64,000 nucleotides of DNA from Planctomycetaceae bacterium (lineage in GTDB: Bacteria; Planctomycetota; Planctomycetia; Planctomycetales; Planctomycetaceae). Positions 1 to 9,877 of this stretch are shown piece after piece (position 1 is the stretch's first letter; the number at the start of each line of letters is the position of its first letter). The stretch spans positions 1-64,000 of the forward strand of contig PBOJ01000049.1 in the NCBI GenBank assembly GCA_002724315.1, in the 5' to 3' direction. The position numbers and the translations under genes are program-made. The notes beneath the pieces are model-generated. The model saw only the letters and a list, made by a program, of their open reading frames with translations. It searched no databases and was not told the origin of the DNA.

Positions 1-241
1 AGAAACCGGCGTCGCGAGCTAAGCGAGAAGAGATCTCGCCTGCGGGCATCTCGAGATTCGTGGGAAACCATGCGACAGCCTTTTATGGCCCGGGCGATGC
101 CCCCGACCGATTCAACAGATTCTCAGACGATAGACGATGCAACCACTTCCATTATACGTCCGGCTCGAAGAATCATATGCAGAATCGGACCGGAATTCCG
201 GTGGAGAGTTCGCATCGATCCGACTCGATTTCCTCCGCAAA
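1..241. other. Left-edge segment without a supported gene
   Basis: This is the DNA downstream of the first minus-strand gene. Short open frames exist on both strands but none has a recognisable product or a convincing start. A small inverted repeat (gcgaga at 23-28 with tctcgc at 34-39) could form a hairpin, but it lies about 200 bases beyond the stop codon and has no T-run, so I do not call it a terminator. Confidence 0.5.
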
Positions 242-3200
242 TCACCGAATCCACAGCAGCCGGTAGTTGAGCCGTGGAACCTCGAGAACCAGGGAACGGC
301 CGCTCACCGAAACGGCCTTCTTCGTATAGGCATCGACCACCCTGAGCGGTCCGTCTGACTTCAGCCGATCCCAATCGACGGTGAGCTTCGCGGACATGGC
401 CTCCCTGGTCGTGTTGTAGACGACCACCAGCGACCCGCCCCTGGGTTTCCTGTAAACGCTCGCCCTGATCTTCTTCGTCTGCCCTCCGATGAGCTTGGCG
501 TTGTTCCAGTAGCCAAAAAACTTCACGTCGGCCATGCCGAACTCGTCCTGGACCGCGTACAGCGGCCTGACTGCTCCATAATTGGTTCCGGTGATCGGCC
601 AGACGAAGATGTCCAAAAGCAGTCCAATGCCGAGCATGTGATGGGTCTTCTCGACACTGACCGTTCCGACACTGCCGTCCTCGCGGCGAACCGCCACGTC
701 CTTGTCCTCGAGAATCGCTGCCCTCTGCCATGCCGGCAACCACCACGGGATGCCGCCGAAATGCTGCGCCCGGAACTCCGCTCGCAGTTCATCCAGCGGC
801 AGCACGTCCAGGTAATTGTCCCTCAACTGTCCAAACCAGTTGCCCTCGCCAGGCTCCCAGACATCGAGGAAGGACAGGAGAGGGGCACACGAATTCTCGG
901 AGGTGTGACCGACGATAAGAGATTCCGGTTTTTCCTTGCGCAGCATCGTGTACATCCGCTTCCAGATCTCGCGGTTGGCCACGATCGGAAATTCGGCGGG
1001 ACGCTGGACACCGCCTCGCTCGTATCCCAGGCCGTGCTTCACGTCGAGCACCGGCTGACACAGGCCGGCGAAATCGACATAGAGCCCGTCGTGCCCGTAC
1101 TCCCTGATCAGCTCGCGGTGCTTCCAGACCATGAAGTCGATATACGACGGAACAGGTCGCACGGCGGCGTACTTGTAGAGTCCCTGGCCGAGACTGGAGA
1201 AGCCCAGCGGGTTGTACCACTCCCTCCAGTAGAAGTCGCATTCGGGCATCCCGGGTGCCATGAATGCGAACATGCTGTAGGGGAGTACCCTGTTCCCGAG
1301 TCGTTTTGGTTTCAGGCCGGGTGTTCCCTTTTTCGGCAACCTCTTGTTGTCTCGCCACATCCCCGGCCCGCCGGCATGCAGGTTCTTGACGTGATCGCGG
1401 AACCAGTTCGGGTCCTTCACGACAGGAAAGGCGAAATGCCTGTGCGTCGCTTTGTGCGGCCAGGGATACGCGATCCACAGCTTCACGTCGCTCCGCCATC
1501 TGCGGTAGTCGGCTGAAGGACCTGCGAACGGAGCCGAGTCCCGCCAGGTCCGCCAACCGGCCGGCAGCGGCTTGGTGGGCGTGGCCTCCAGGATCAGTCG
1601 CAACTTCCATGGCCGAGTGAACACGGTCCGCTTTCCGACAAACCGGTAGATCACGGTGATGTCGCCGGTGGGCTCTCGCACAATCGAGAAACCACCGTCA
1701 CCACCGTCGACCAGGGAACCGTCGTGTTCGGTCGCACCACATAGCCCGAAGTCGTCCGTGCCGATCCACCAGTATCCCCCGGCGCCGAGAATCTCTCCCG
1801 CCCCCTTGGGAAGAAACCCTCGGGTCCTCGAGCCCTGGGAATAGAGCTTCGCGAATTCCCGGCGGATCGGAATCCGCAACTCCATCAATTCCACCGCAGC
1901 ACCCTCGGCCGGTGTCAGTGAAAAATCGTGCAGCAGAAACCCGTCAAATTCCGCCTGGGTCCGCCAGTTCAACTCGCCCAGCCCACTCCGCGACCGGCCC
2001 GCAATGACGACCTCGGCCTTTGTCTTTTTCGTGACACGGCGGCTTCCCGGCGTCCAGTTCACATCCGCACCATCGACGACGGCCCGAAAACTGACAGGCC
2101 CCGCCAGCATCGATGCGCCTTGCGTCTCGATCTTTGCGGGCAGCCCGAATGCCCCCAACTGGTAATCACGTCCCCACACCCGAACGTGATCCTGTTCGAC
2201 CTCGACCGGCGTCCATGGCAAGGGAGGAGTGTCGCTGACCCCGACCTTTTCCTTCAGCCACACCGGCGGACCGGGGACAACAAACCTGGTCGTCACCGAC
2301 GCGAGGGGTTGGCCATCCCGGTTCGTGATGTCCGAGATCACCTTGTACTCACCCTGCGGCAAGTCGGTGTAGGGGATGACCGCCTGGCCGAAACGGTCCT
2401 TGGTACGGGTGATGGCCGCAGGAGACGTTCCTCTCGCCGGCACCAGCCGGGCCTTGCCCACAAAATTGCCGCTGCGGTCGCCGCTGTCGACCTCCACCAC
2501 CAGCGTGCTCCCGGCCGGATCCGGTACGACCCTGGCCGTGGGCTTCATGAAGTCCAACGGGATGTCCATGCCCCGCTTCCGGGTCAGGGAATTTGCCGCG
2601 GCCCAGTCGACCTCCTCGCGAGTCAGCGCGCGGTTATAGATGTAGACCTCGTCGATCAGCGTGTGAGCTCGCCGGGCCGCATTTCCCCCGAAATCGCCGA
2701 TGAGAATCCGCCGCAGATCCTCCGGTTCCGGCACCGGGCCGGATTCTGCCGAACAGTCATGGATCCACGCTTCCCCTGACGGCCTGATGCCACCGATATA
2801 GAATCCCAGTCGCTTGCCCTTCTTCCATGTCAGGGCGTGCCAACTCCACTTGCCCTTGAGCGGATTGCACCCGTAGGCCCTGTTGGCCACTTTGCTCGTG
2901 GATCGCACCACGAACTCTCCCGCGCCCGGTGGCCTGATGTAGAAGAATATTCGTCCCCCACCGGTGACATCGATGAACCGGTGGAAATGGCCGTCGTCGT
3001 GATCCCAATCCTGTGCATAAATCCAGAACTCGATCGTGCCCTCCTTGGCACTGATGTTGCCCTTGGCGGGAAACCCGACGTAACCCTCCCCGTCACCGGT
3101 ACGCAACGCCGAACCACGAAAGCCAAGCCCGTCGGCATTCAGCGTTCCACCACCCCCGTGAAGCCGTGCCTTGGAACTCCCGGCGGCGTAGTCGGCATCC

Positions 3201-3346
3201 TTGCTCTGGTCAAATCCTGCGTAGAACAGCACACCCCCTCTTGTCTTCTTGGCGACGTCCTCACTCCTCGCGACGTTTTTAGCACCCGGCAGTCCCGCGC
3301 ATGCCAAAACAGCCATCACCGGAAACAACATCCCGTAACGCGGCAT
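242..3346 (-). CDS. Secreted LamG-domain protein with DUF6067-like glycoside hydrolase region
   Basis: 1034 aa with an N-terminal signal peptide (hydrophobic segment from about residue 6, ending near the Ala/Gly-rich stretch at 18-22). Residues about 35-260 look like a LamG/concanavalin-type jelly roll (FYAGFDQSKDADY, GTIEFWIYAQDWD, LIDEVYIYNRALTREEVDWA). Next comes a beta-rich region, and from about 560 a large domain with WIAYPWPHKATHRHF, GLYVDFAGLCQPV and DVWEPGEGNWFG that resembles the DUF6067 (GH123-like) family. The inferred role is hydrolysis of an extracytoplasmic glycan; the substrate is unknown. The ATG start at 3346 is the only start giving a good signal peptide. It is followed in the same direction by an esterase gene further upstream, so the two may act together on polysaccharide. 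Family assignment is by resemblance only. Confidence 0.75.
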   Translation of the reverse strand: MPRYGMLFPVMAVLACAGLPGAKNVARSEDVAKKTRGGVLFYAGFDQSKDADYAAGSSKARLHGGGGTLNADGLGFRGSALRTGDGEGYVGFPAKGNISAKEGTIEFWIYAQDWDHDDGHFHRFIDVTGGGRIFFYIRPPGAGEFVVRSTSKVANRAYGCNPLKGKWSWHALTWKKGKRLGFYIGGIRPSGEAWIHDCSAESGPVPEPEDLRRILIGDFGGNAARRAHTLIDEVYIYNRALTREEVDWAAANSLTRKRGMDIPLDFMKPTARVVPDPAGSTLVVEVDSGDRSGNFVGKARLVPARGTSPAAITRTKDRFGQAVIPYTDLPQGEYKVISDITNRDGQPLASVTTRFVVPGPPVWLKEKVGVSDTPPLPWTPVEVEQDHVRVWGRDYQLGAFGLPAKIETQGASMLAGPVSFRAVVDGADVNWTPGSRRVTKKTKAEVVIAGRSRSGLGELNWRTQAEFDGFLLHDFSLTPAEGAAVELMELRIPIRREFAKLYSQGSRTRGFLPKGAGEILGAGGYWWIGTDDFGLCGATEHDGSLVDGGDGGFSIVREPTGDITVIYRFVGKRTVFTRPWKLRLILEATPTKPLPAGWRTWRDSAPFAGPSADYRRWRSDVKLWIAYPWPHKATHRHFAFPVVKDPNWFRDHVKNLHAGGPGMWRDNKRLPKKGTPGLKPKRLGNRVLPYSMFAFMAPGMPECDFYWREWYNPLGFSSLGQGLYKYAAVRPVPSYIDFMVWKHRELIREYGHDGLYVDFAGLCQPVLDVKHGLGYERGGVQRPAEFPIVANREIWKRMYTMLRKEKPESLIVGHTSENSCAPLLSFLDVWEPGEGNWFGQLRDNYLDVLPLDELRAEFRAQHFGGIPWWLPAWQRAAILEDKDVAVRREDGSVGTVSVEKTHHMLGIGLLLDIFVWPITGTNYGAVRPLYAVQDEFGMADVKFFGYWNNAKLIGGQTKKIRASVYRKPRGGSLVVVYNTTREAMSAKLTVDWDRLKSDGPLRVVDAYTKKAVSVSGRSLVLEVPRLNYRLLWIR

Positions 3347-3478
3347 CTCTAACAGTTCCAGAATTCGGAGTCGTTCAGTCAGCCTCTTGGATGTCGGCCG
3401 TCTTCGCCCGGCCCGTCACATCGTACCATCACGCGGATCGTCAACCTCGACCGAATGGTCGCCGGTCCAATGGCGATC

Positions 3479-4594
3479 CTATTTCCCGAAGTGCTTCGAC
3501 AGGAATTTCAGGGTTTTGCCGTTCGACCACTCGTGGGGACCGTCGAAGAAGTCCGTTTCGACTCTCTTTTTTACGCCCAGGAGAGCATAGACGCGTTTCA
3601 GCTTTTCGAATCCCTGGCGAGCGTCGGCAATGGGAGCGCTTTCATCTCGCGTGCCGTTGATGAGCAAGACTGGCCTGGGGGCGTGCAGGGCGACCACGTC
3701 GGACATCTCACCGTATTGCATGACCCCCGGCAGGCAATTGCAGATGCAGTGATTCATCGCAAAAAACGAGTTGCGGTAGGACGAGAAGATGCCGGCCATC
3801 ATGACCAGCTTCACACGTTCGTCGAGAATCGGCAGATAGAGCGACAGCGTGCCGCCTCCCGAAAGACCAGCCAGGCCAATTCTTTTTGCGTCGACCGCGT
3901 CTTGGGTTTCGAGAAAGTCAATCACCCGCATCGCGTCCCAGCACCGCAGGCCGGCCGGCGACATGCCCAGCAGCACGGTGTTCATGGTCACGTTCTGACA
4001 ACTGCGTCTCAACGACCCGCCCTGGGGGTCCTGGTATCCGGCCGTCTCGTTCCATCCACGGACAATCGGCACCGCCGTCACGTAGCCATGCTCGGCAAAG
4101 AAGCGGGGAAAGTCGCGAGCGAGCAACGGCCGCGGCGTGCCCGATTTTCTTCCCTCACCCAGGTAAGGAACGACGCCGTCGTGGCCGTGCAGACAAACGA
4201 TCGCAGGTGCCCGCTTCCGGAGCTTGTGCGGCACCAGGTAATAGACCGGGCACCAGTAGGTCTTCTCGGTTTGAATGTAGATCTTGTGCCGCGTGAACGT
4301 GTCGAACCGCTGCTTCTCGATCCACTTTACCCTCAGTGGCACGCGGTCCGGCATGCGGCCCAGGACCTTGAGCATTCTCGCCCGAAACGCCTTGCGCCAG
4401 GCCCTGTGCTCTCCGACCGTGTTGGCGTTCCAGGCAAACTTCGGCAGCGTGGCATCAGCCAGCCCGCGGAAACTCGTTTCCACCCGGTTTTCCGTCGGTG
4501 GGGCCTCGTCCGGTGGAGCCGCCTGGACAATCGACCGAGCCCACACGGAAACACCGAACAGAATCAGCAGGCCCAGATTTTTTGTCAGACGCAT
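3479..4594 (-). CDS. Secreted alpha/beta-hydrolase, acetyl xylan esterase/dienelactone hydrolase-like
   Basis: 371 aa from the ATG at 4594, chosen because GGAG lies 5 bases upstream and it starts a clean signal peptide (residues 1-25, ending SIVQA). An in-frame ATG at 4615 adds seven residues and is also possible. Alpha/beta-hydrolase hallmarks are visible: oxyanion strand AIVCLHGHDG (131-140), nucleophile elbow GLSGGG with Ser245, acid Asp317 in LLINGTRDESAP, and His354 in FDGPHEWSNG. This fits the exported esterases common in planctomycetes that deacetylate or de-esterify polysaccharides. The adjacent LamG/GH-like gene, same strand, 132 bp downstream, supports a carbohydrate role. The actual ester substrate cannot be read from the sequence. 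Confidence 0.8.
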   Translation of the reverse strand: MRLTKNLGLLILFGVSVWARSIVQAAPPDEAPPTENRVETSFRGLADATLPKFAWNANTVGEHRAWRKAFRARMLKVLGRMPDRVPLRVKWIEKQRFDTFTRHKIYIQTEKTYWCPVYYLVPHKLRKRAPAIVCLHGHDGVVPYLGEGRKSGTPRPLLARDFPRFFAEHGYVTAVPIVRGWNETAGYQDPQGGSLRRSCQNVTMNTVLLGMSPAGLRCWDAMRVIDFLETQDAVDAKRIGLAGLSGGGTLSLYLPILDERVKLVMMAGIFSSYRNSFFAMNHCICNCLPGVMQYGEMSDVVALHAPRPVLLINGTRDESAPIADARQGFEKLKRVYALLGVKKRVETDFFDGPHEWSNGKTLKFLSKHFGK

Positions 4595-4706
4595 TTCGGC
4601 TCCTTTGATCTTCATCAGGGTCTTCCGGTTGTGTTATTGCAGCAATTCCACTGATACCGGTGTTCAATCTTTCCGTTGGAGGCGGTTCAAGGACCGTACC
4701 CAGACC

Positions 4707-5573
4707 ATGCGTGCGAATTCGCTGGTGATCCAGAAGTTTGCGATTTCAACCCAGCCGTTGCCGATGCCGGCACCAACCGTCGAAATCGTAGGCCGCAGTC
4801 GGGGCATCGTGGCATTTTTCCTGTCGCTCATCGGTTTCAGTCCGATCACGCGATTCATCCTCGCCGGAAACGAACTCCGTTGCCAATCGGCAAGCCTGTT
4901 TGGCCAAAGCTCGCAGACGATTCCGATCAACCACATCTCCACCCTGTCGGCCGGTGTCCGGAAACCGGTCGGAAACCTCGTCGCGGCTGCAGTGTTTCTG
5001 GTGGCGGGAATCACTCTCAGTGTCTCCACAGACGAGGTGATCCCAACGGCCGTCGGACTCGTCCTGGCCACCGCACTGGTCGTCGGTTACGTGCTGGCCA
5101 AGACGTTCGTCATCATGGTGTACCCGGAAGGAGGACCCGAGATTGCTCTCAGGTTCCAGCCCAATGTGATCGAAGGCATCCCCATTGACGTGGAGCGAGC
5201 GTTGAACGTCATTGCCGTGATCCGGGACATGGTGATCTCACAGGACACAACGACCCCAACGGTTCAACCTGAGCCCCTTACCGTTCCTCAACACCAACTC
5301 GTACCGGAACCGGCTCTCGAGCCCGAATCTGTTCCCACCTCCCCGGAGCCATACCAACCGGAGGCGGAGGAATCCTCGTTGACCAGTGCCAGCGAGGCTG
5401 ACGAAATCAACGCCAGCGCGTTGTTCGAAGAGGCCCGAAGACGAGCTGCGGACGGACGCAAAGATGAAGCCGTGGCACTTCTCCGGGGAATCGTCGATCA
5501 GTTCCCACTGACCGTGTCGGCCGACCAGGCCAAGCAAACCCTGTCCAAGATCGACGATCCGGGAGAACAGTGA
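4707..5573 (+). CDS. Two-helix membrane protein with Pro/Glu-rich linker and C-terminal TPR-like segment
   Basis: 288 aa if started at the ATG at 4707. A longer frame from a TTG at 4284 overlaps the divergent esterase gene and is less likely. The first ~100 residues look like a cytosolic beta-rich domain (FSPITRFILAGNELRC, GQSSQTIPINHISTLS). Two adjacent hydrophobic helices follow (NLVAAAVFLVAGITLSV and IPTAVGLVLATALVVGYVLA). After a Pro/Glu-rich linker (about 190-235) the C-terminus reads INASALFEEARRRAADG, typical of a single TPR hairpin. Function is unknown. It converges with the downstream kinase gene. Confidence 0.7.
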   Translation: MRANSLVIQKFAISTQPLPMPAPTVEIVGRSRGIVAFFLSLIGFSPITRFILAGNELRCQSASLFGQSSQTIPINHISTLSAGVRKPVGNLVAAAVFLVAGITLSVSTDEVIPTAVGLVLATALVVGYVLAKTFVIMVYPEGGPEIALRFQPNVIEGIPIDVERALNVIAVIRDMVISQDTTTPTVQPEPLTVPQHQLVPEPALEPESVPTSPEPYQPEAEESSLTSASEADEINASALFEEARRRAADGRKDEAVALLRGIVDQFPLTVSADQAKQTLSKIDDPGEQ

Positions 5574-5616
5574 GAACCGACCACGTGGCCGAGGAGTCGA
5601 TCTCGCCTCCTCCGGT

Positions 5617-6768
5617 TCACTCTGACGGAGGATTGAACACGCGAGTTGGCGGCAGGAAGTCGCGCGTCACCTCGTCGGAGGGATCCCGCAGTTCGAACTC
5701 CGCCTCCACCTCGTCAATCCAGTGACGAATTTCCGCCTCGTATTCGCTCGTCACCCCGGCCTGCACCAGTTCTCGCTGGAACTCGGCCACGCCACCGGAA
5801 TCAAGCTCGGCTTCCTCGGCTGACGGGAACCTCTGGATCGGATTCGGGTCGACCAGGCCGTGCAACAGCCGCAACAGCGGCTCGGTCAAGGCGAACTCCT
5901 CGACCGGCAACGCTCCCGGCAACCAGTCGAAGACCGACCGCTTGGACTTCAGCATCTCCGCAAAACTCATCCCGGAAAACGGTTGCTCACCCGAGAGCAT
6001 CTCGATCAGCAGGTAGCCAACGCTGGCCAGGTCCGAGGCGGGCGTCCCGGGCTGCCCCTCCAGCACCTCCGGCGCGGCATAGATCGGCGTGCACGGCTGC
6101 ACCGGTGGCCGGTTCTCCAGTTCGAACGCAGCACCGATATCGATGATCTTGACGTTGCCACTTCGCTTGAGCATCACGTTGGACGGCTTGATGTCGTTGT
6201 GGACGATGCCGTGGCGATGCATCGCCGACAACGCCGACAGGCATTCCCGGATCACCGACGCCGCTGTGCCGGGACGCAACCGGGGTTGCTGTCGTCCCTC
6301 GGTCATCACGACCTGGTTGATTGTCTGCCAGCGACGCTCGGTCACCTGCTCGCGGACACGGCCGTAGGCATCGGGAGTCAACAGCCGTCGCAGGTCGTAC
6401 CCGTCGATCCACTCCATCTCCAGCACGTGAATGCCATCAACACTGACGACGTTTTGCACATCGACCAGGTGGTCCTGCTGGATTCGGGCAACCCGAGAGG
6501 CGACCGTGGCCAATCGAGCCATCTCGGCGGAGTACTCCGGTGGGGACGTGAATCGGTCCGGCGAAAAGATCTTCAACGCCACCGGGATCGTGAAACCGTC
6601 AACCCCACGGCGTTCACTGAGATACACGACGCCCTGGCCGCCGACCCCCAGGCACTTCCGGAACGGACGCATCGCGTCCCATCCCACCAGCTCGCCGTCC
6701 ACCAGCGACCGGTAGTGCTCGCCCAGTTCCTTCAGGCCATCTCCGGATTCGGTTGCCTCGGTCGTCAT
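5617..6768 (-). CDS. Hanks-type serine/threonine protein kinase, non-RD variant
   Basis: 383 aa from the ATG at 6768; the frame is open further upstream but that part has no kinase homology. Kinase motifs are in order: Gly-rich loop GVGGQGVVYL (41-50), VALKIF with Lys66, catalytic loop HNDIKPSN (190-197, Asp192), metal motif DIG in place of DFG (210-212), and APE (232-234). The catalytic Asp and Lys are present, so it is probably active. The HND/DIG sequences and a short activation segment make it a non-RD kinase. No transmembrane helix or sensor domain is visible; the C-terminal ~70 residues are acidic and end in a short Pro-rich tail. It is therefore likely a soluble cytoplasmic kinase. It lies 182 bp downstream of the citrate synthase gene, same strand. 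Confidence 0.9.
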   Translation of the reverse strand: MTTEATESGDGLKELGEHYRSLVDGELVGWDAMRPFRKCLGVGGQGVVYLSERRGVDGFTIPVALKIFSPDRFTSPPEYSAEMARLATVASRVARIQQDHLVDVQNVVSVDGIHVLEMEWIDGYDLRRLLTPDAYGRVREQVTERRWQTINQVVMTEGRQQPRLRPGTAASVIRECLSALSAMHRHGIVHNDIKPSNVMLKRSGNVKIIDIGAAFELENRPPVQPCTPIYAAPEVLEGQPGTPASDLASVGYLLIEMLSGEQPFSGMSFAEMLKSKRSVFDWLPGALPVEEFALTEPLLRLLHGLVDPNPIQRFPSAEEAELDSGGVAEFQRELVQAGVTSEYEAEIRHWIDEVEAEFELRDPSDEVTRDFLPPTRVFNPPSE

Positions 6769-6950
6769 TGCTCTCGCCACGTCTTCTCGCCCGCCCCAGC
6801 CTCCCGTGTAATCAATCCGCTCCGGTCGCTCAAGTGCCACTCGCCCCACGGACTGTTCTGACCGCAGTGGCGAACAACGACCCCGGCGCACAGCCTTCGC
6901 GAGCGTTACGGCGAGAGCCGCAGGTCGGGGGGCGTGACGAGGCGGTCCGC

Positions 6951-8225
6951 CTAGCGTTCAGCCAACGGCGTGTAGTCCCGGACGGTGGGACCGGTGTAGA
7001 TCTGCCGCGGACGATTGATCCGACTGCTGGGATCGTCTCGAAGTTCCTTGAGGTGAGCGATCCAGCCGGGCAGACGTCCCAGGGCAAACATCACGGTGAA
7101 CATGTCGGTCGGGATGCCCATCGCCCGGTAGAGCACGCCGCTGTAGAAGTCGACGTTCGGGTAGAGCTTCCGCTCGACGAAGTACTCGTCGTTGAGGGCC
7201 ACGTCTTCGAGCTGCTTGGCGATCTCCAGCAGAGGATCGTCGACACCCAACTCCTCCAGCACCTCGTCACAGGCCTTCCGCAGAATCGTCGCCCGCGGGT
7301 CGAAATTCTTGTAGACCCGGTGACCGAATCCCATCATCCGGAAGTCGTTGTCCTTGTCCTTGGCCATGTCGACGTACTTCTTGTAGTCGGACCCGTCCTG
7401 GCGGATCATCTCGAGCATCTCGAGTACCTTCTGGTTGGCTCCACCGTGGAGTGGCCCCCAGAGAGCACAGACACCGGCCGAGAGCGAAGCAAAGATGTTG
7501 GCCTGGCTGCTGGCCACCATCCGCACCGTCGACGTGCTGCAGTTCTGCTCGTGATCGGCATGCAGAATCAACAGCACGTTCAAAGCGTCTTGCAGAACCT
7601 GCGACACCTCGTATTTCTCGGTCGGCACCGAGAACATCATGTTCAGGAAGTCGGCGGTGTAGGAGAGATGGTTGAGCGGGTACACCAGCGGCTGACCGAT
7701 CGACTTCTTGTAGGACCAGGCGGCCATCGTCTTGGACTTGGCCAGGATCCGGACGATGTTCAGGTCGTCATCCTCTTCCCCAGCCACCTCGGGATAATAC
7801 GTGGCCAGTGAGGCGATCATCGAGGAGAGCACGGCCATCGGGTGAGCCGAGGCGGGATAACCCTCGAAGAACTTCTTCATGTCCTCGTGGATCATGCTGT
7901 GATAAGTCAGCCCGTCGCTGAATCCCTGCAGCTGCTCGACTGTCGGCAGGTCCCCGTAGATCAGCAGGTAGCAGACCTCGGCAAACGTGGCATTTTCGGC
8001 CAGTTGTTCGATCGGGTATCCACGGTACCGGAGAATCCCTTCCTCACCGTTGATGAAACAGATCGCACTCTGACAGGCCCCCGTGTTGCCATAACCGGAG
8101 TCGAGCGTGATCGCCCCCGACTCGCCGCGAAAACGGGTGATGTCGACCCCCCGCTCTCCCTCGGAGCCAACAACCACCGGAAGTTCGTAGTCCTGCCCGT
8201 CCAGGCTCAATTTGGCACTGTCCAT
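6951..8225 (-). CDS. gltA: Citrate synthase
   Basis: 424 aa, matching the usual length of the hexameric bacterial type (about 427). It condenses oxaloacetate and acetyl-CoA to citrate in the cytoplasm, the first TCA-cycle step. The catalytic triad is in place: His260 in GPLHGGANQ, His302 in GFGHRVYKNFDPRA and Asp359 in YPNVDFYSG. RYRGYPIEQLAE (67-78) is also a citrate synthase signature. The ATG at 8225 gives the standard N-terminus; an in-frame extension to 8282 adds 19 residues without homology. It appears to be a stand-alone gene with about 160 bp on its upstream side. Confidence 0.97.
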   Translation of the reverse strand: MDSAKLSLDGQDYELPVVVGSEGERGVDITRFRGESGAITLDSGYGNTGACQSAICFINGEEGILRYRGYPIEQLAENATFAEVCYLLIYGDLPTVEQLQGFSDGLTYHSMIHEDMKKFFEGYPASAHPMAVLSSMIASLATYYPEVAGEEDDDLNIVRILAKSKTMAAWSYKKSIGQPLVYPLNHLSYTADFLNMMFSVPTEKYEVSQVLQDALNVLLILHADHEQNCSTSTVRMVASSQANIFASLSAGVCALWGPLHGGANQKVLEMLEMIRQDGSDYKKYVDMAKDKDNDFRMMGFGHRVYKNFDPRATILRKACDEVLEELGVDDPLLEIAKQLEDVALNDEYFVERKLYPNVDFYSGVLYRAMGIPTDMFTVMFALGRLPGWIAHLKELRDDPSSRINRPRQIYTGPTVRDYTPLAER

Positions 8226-8384
8226 CGTGTCGCTTCTGGTCCCGAATGTGTTTCGGATGATGAATTCCGCCGATCTCAGCAACTCGCCAACTGCACATCG
8301 GAGAATTCACTATTATCCGAGTCGGCCCATCGGATCGCAAGCAAGGCCATCGAAGGACCAGGGTTGTCAAACCAAAGAGACCCT

Positions 8385-9833
8385 TCATCGGGAGGCCACA
8401 CCGGGCTGCCAGGTCGCTCGTGGTTTGGGCTCCGATCCGCGCCACAATCGCAGCGAACCGGTCCAATCGCCGACGACCAGCCAGCCCGGCACACCGACCA
8501 GGGCCACCCGCGTGACAATGTCATCCAACGGGCCTCGCCGATCCTGTTCGGCACCAGCCTGGTTCCAGGTCCGAGCGACCCGGTCGCGGCCGACGGTCGC
8601 CAGTTGCCCGTCGGCACGGCAGGCGATGCCCAGCACGCCTCCCTCGTGAGCCATCCAGTTCCTCAACGGCCGTCCTCCCTCAGCCTCCCACTGGCGAACG
8701 GTCCCGTCCTGGCTGGCCGAGGCCACCACGCGACCATCGGGCCGCCACGCCACGCCGGTAACGGCTCCACGATGACCAGCCAGCGTCGACACCCGATCCC
8801 ACTGTCGGGTTTCCCACAACACCAGGCCGCCTCCGCGATCACCGGTCACCAGTCGCCGTCCGTCGGGACTGAATCCGATTGAGACAACCCAATCGGTGTG
8901 AACCGCCAGCCGACGGATCGTCCGGCCGGTGGCCGTTTCAACGATCCGAACCACCCGATCGCTACCGATGGCCAGCCGCTTGCCGGACGGATCCAGTGCG
9001 GATCCCAGCACGACATCCTCCCCATCGGTGACGGCAAACAGCCTGCGCCCGGACCGCACGTTCCAGCCCACCACGGCCCCGGAGACACCCGCCTGGCCGC
9101 CGGCAGCCCAGATCACCTCGCCATCGGCACTGAAGGAGAGCTGGTGCGGCCGCCCCTCGGGAAATGGCAGAACACCGGAAAGTTTTCCGCTGACAGCGTC
9201 GTAGACCAACACCTGACCGATCCCGCCGACAGCCACCAGGGACGACCACGGACTGGCCGCCAGGGCCACCACGGCGCGGCCGCGGGCAGAGGTCCGCATC
9301 GCCACGACCGGCCACCCGAAGGGACGGGCTCCCGGCTGGTCACCTCGTCCCTTCGTGACCGGGCGACGCAGGGATGGTCCGACACGCGAGAGCAACGAGC
9401 GAGGACGCTTGGAGGTCCTGGGACGGCTCGTCCTGGTCGCCAACAGGCCACCATCGATCCACTGGCGGATCAACGTCAATTCGGCCGGCGGCAACCGAGG
9501 CCGCTTGGGCGGCATGTGAGGTTCCTCGGCGTGGGACGCCAGCAGGTACAGCCGGCTCTGCAGAGGATCACCCGGGACCAGTACCTCGCCGGAAGACCCG
9601 CCGGCCATCGCCGCCACGTAGCGAGACAGGTCGAGATCGGCCTTGGGTTGGCCACCGCCGTGACACCCGGTACAGCGACGACGAAACAACGGCCCGATCT
9701 GGTCACGGAACGTCACCTTCGCGGTCTTCGGTTTCCTCGCAACCGGATCCTCGGCCAGGGTTACCGCAGGCGACACCAGGAGGACCAGTGCCAACAGGGT
9801 GTTGGTTCGTTCGAGCATCTGGTCACGCTGCAT
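8385..9833 (-). CDS. Secreted cytochrome c-WD40 fusion protein
   Basis: 482 aa. A signal peptide (hydrophobic to about residue 27, ALA-type end TLAEDP) leads into a planctomycete-type cytochrome c domain with CTGCH (Cys54, Cys57, His58) and a probable axial Met107 in EPHMPPKRP. A basic Pro/Arg-rich linker (about 140-175) joins it to a WD40 propeller filling the rest, with clear blades such as VVSIGFSPDGRRLVTGD and VTGVAWRPDGRVVASAS. Start may be the ATG at 9833 or the in-frame ATG at 9818. It is the last gene of the minus-strand DUF1501/PPC/DUF1549 operon, 44 bp after the DUF1549/DUF1553 gene. It is probably a periplasmic heme protein; electron partner unknown. Confidence 0.88.
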   Translation of the reverse strand: MQRDQMLERTNTLLALVLLVSPAVTLAEDPVARKPKTAKVTFRDQIGPLFRRRCTGCHGGGQPKADLDLSRYVAAMAGGSSGEVLVPGDPLQSRLYLLASHAEEPHMPPKRPRLPPAELTLIRQWIDGGLLATRTSRPRTSKRPRSLLSRVGPSLRRPVTKGRGDQPGARPFGWPVVAMRTSARGRAVVALAASPWSSLVAVGGIGQVLVYDAVSGKLSGVLPFPEGRPHQLSFSADGEVIWAAGGQAGVSGAVVGWNVRSGRRLFAVTDGEDVVLGSALDPSGKRLAIGSDRVVRIVETATGRTIRRLAVHTDWVVSIGFSPDGRRLVTGDRGGGLVLWETRQWDRVSTLAGHRGAVTGVAWRPDGRVVASASQDGTVRQWEAEGGRPLRNWMAHEGGVLGIACRADGQLATVGRDRVARTWNQAGAEQDRRGPLDDIVTRVALVGVPGWLVVGDWTGSLRLWRGSEPKPRATWQPGVASR

Positions 9834-9877
9834 GGAAAGTCAAAGTGGTGTGCTGCGGATTCCCGACAGGAACGGGA

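Noticed and set aside
4284-4706. TTG start for the two-helix membrane protein
   Set aside because: This extension is antisense to the esterase gene; the ATG at 4707 starts after the esterase start.
5589-5631. Overlapping inverted repeats between the 288-aa gene and the kinase gene
   Set aside because: Stems are short or bulged, one arm lies in the kinase coding end, and there is no T-run.
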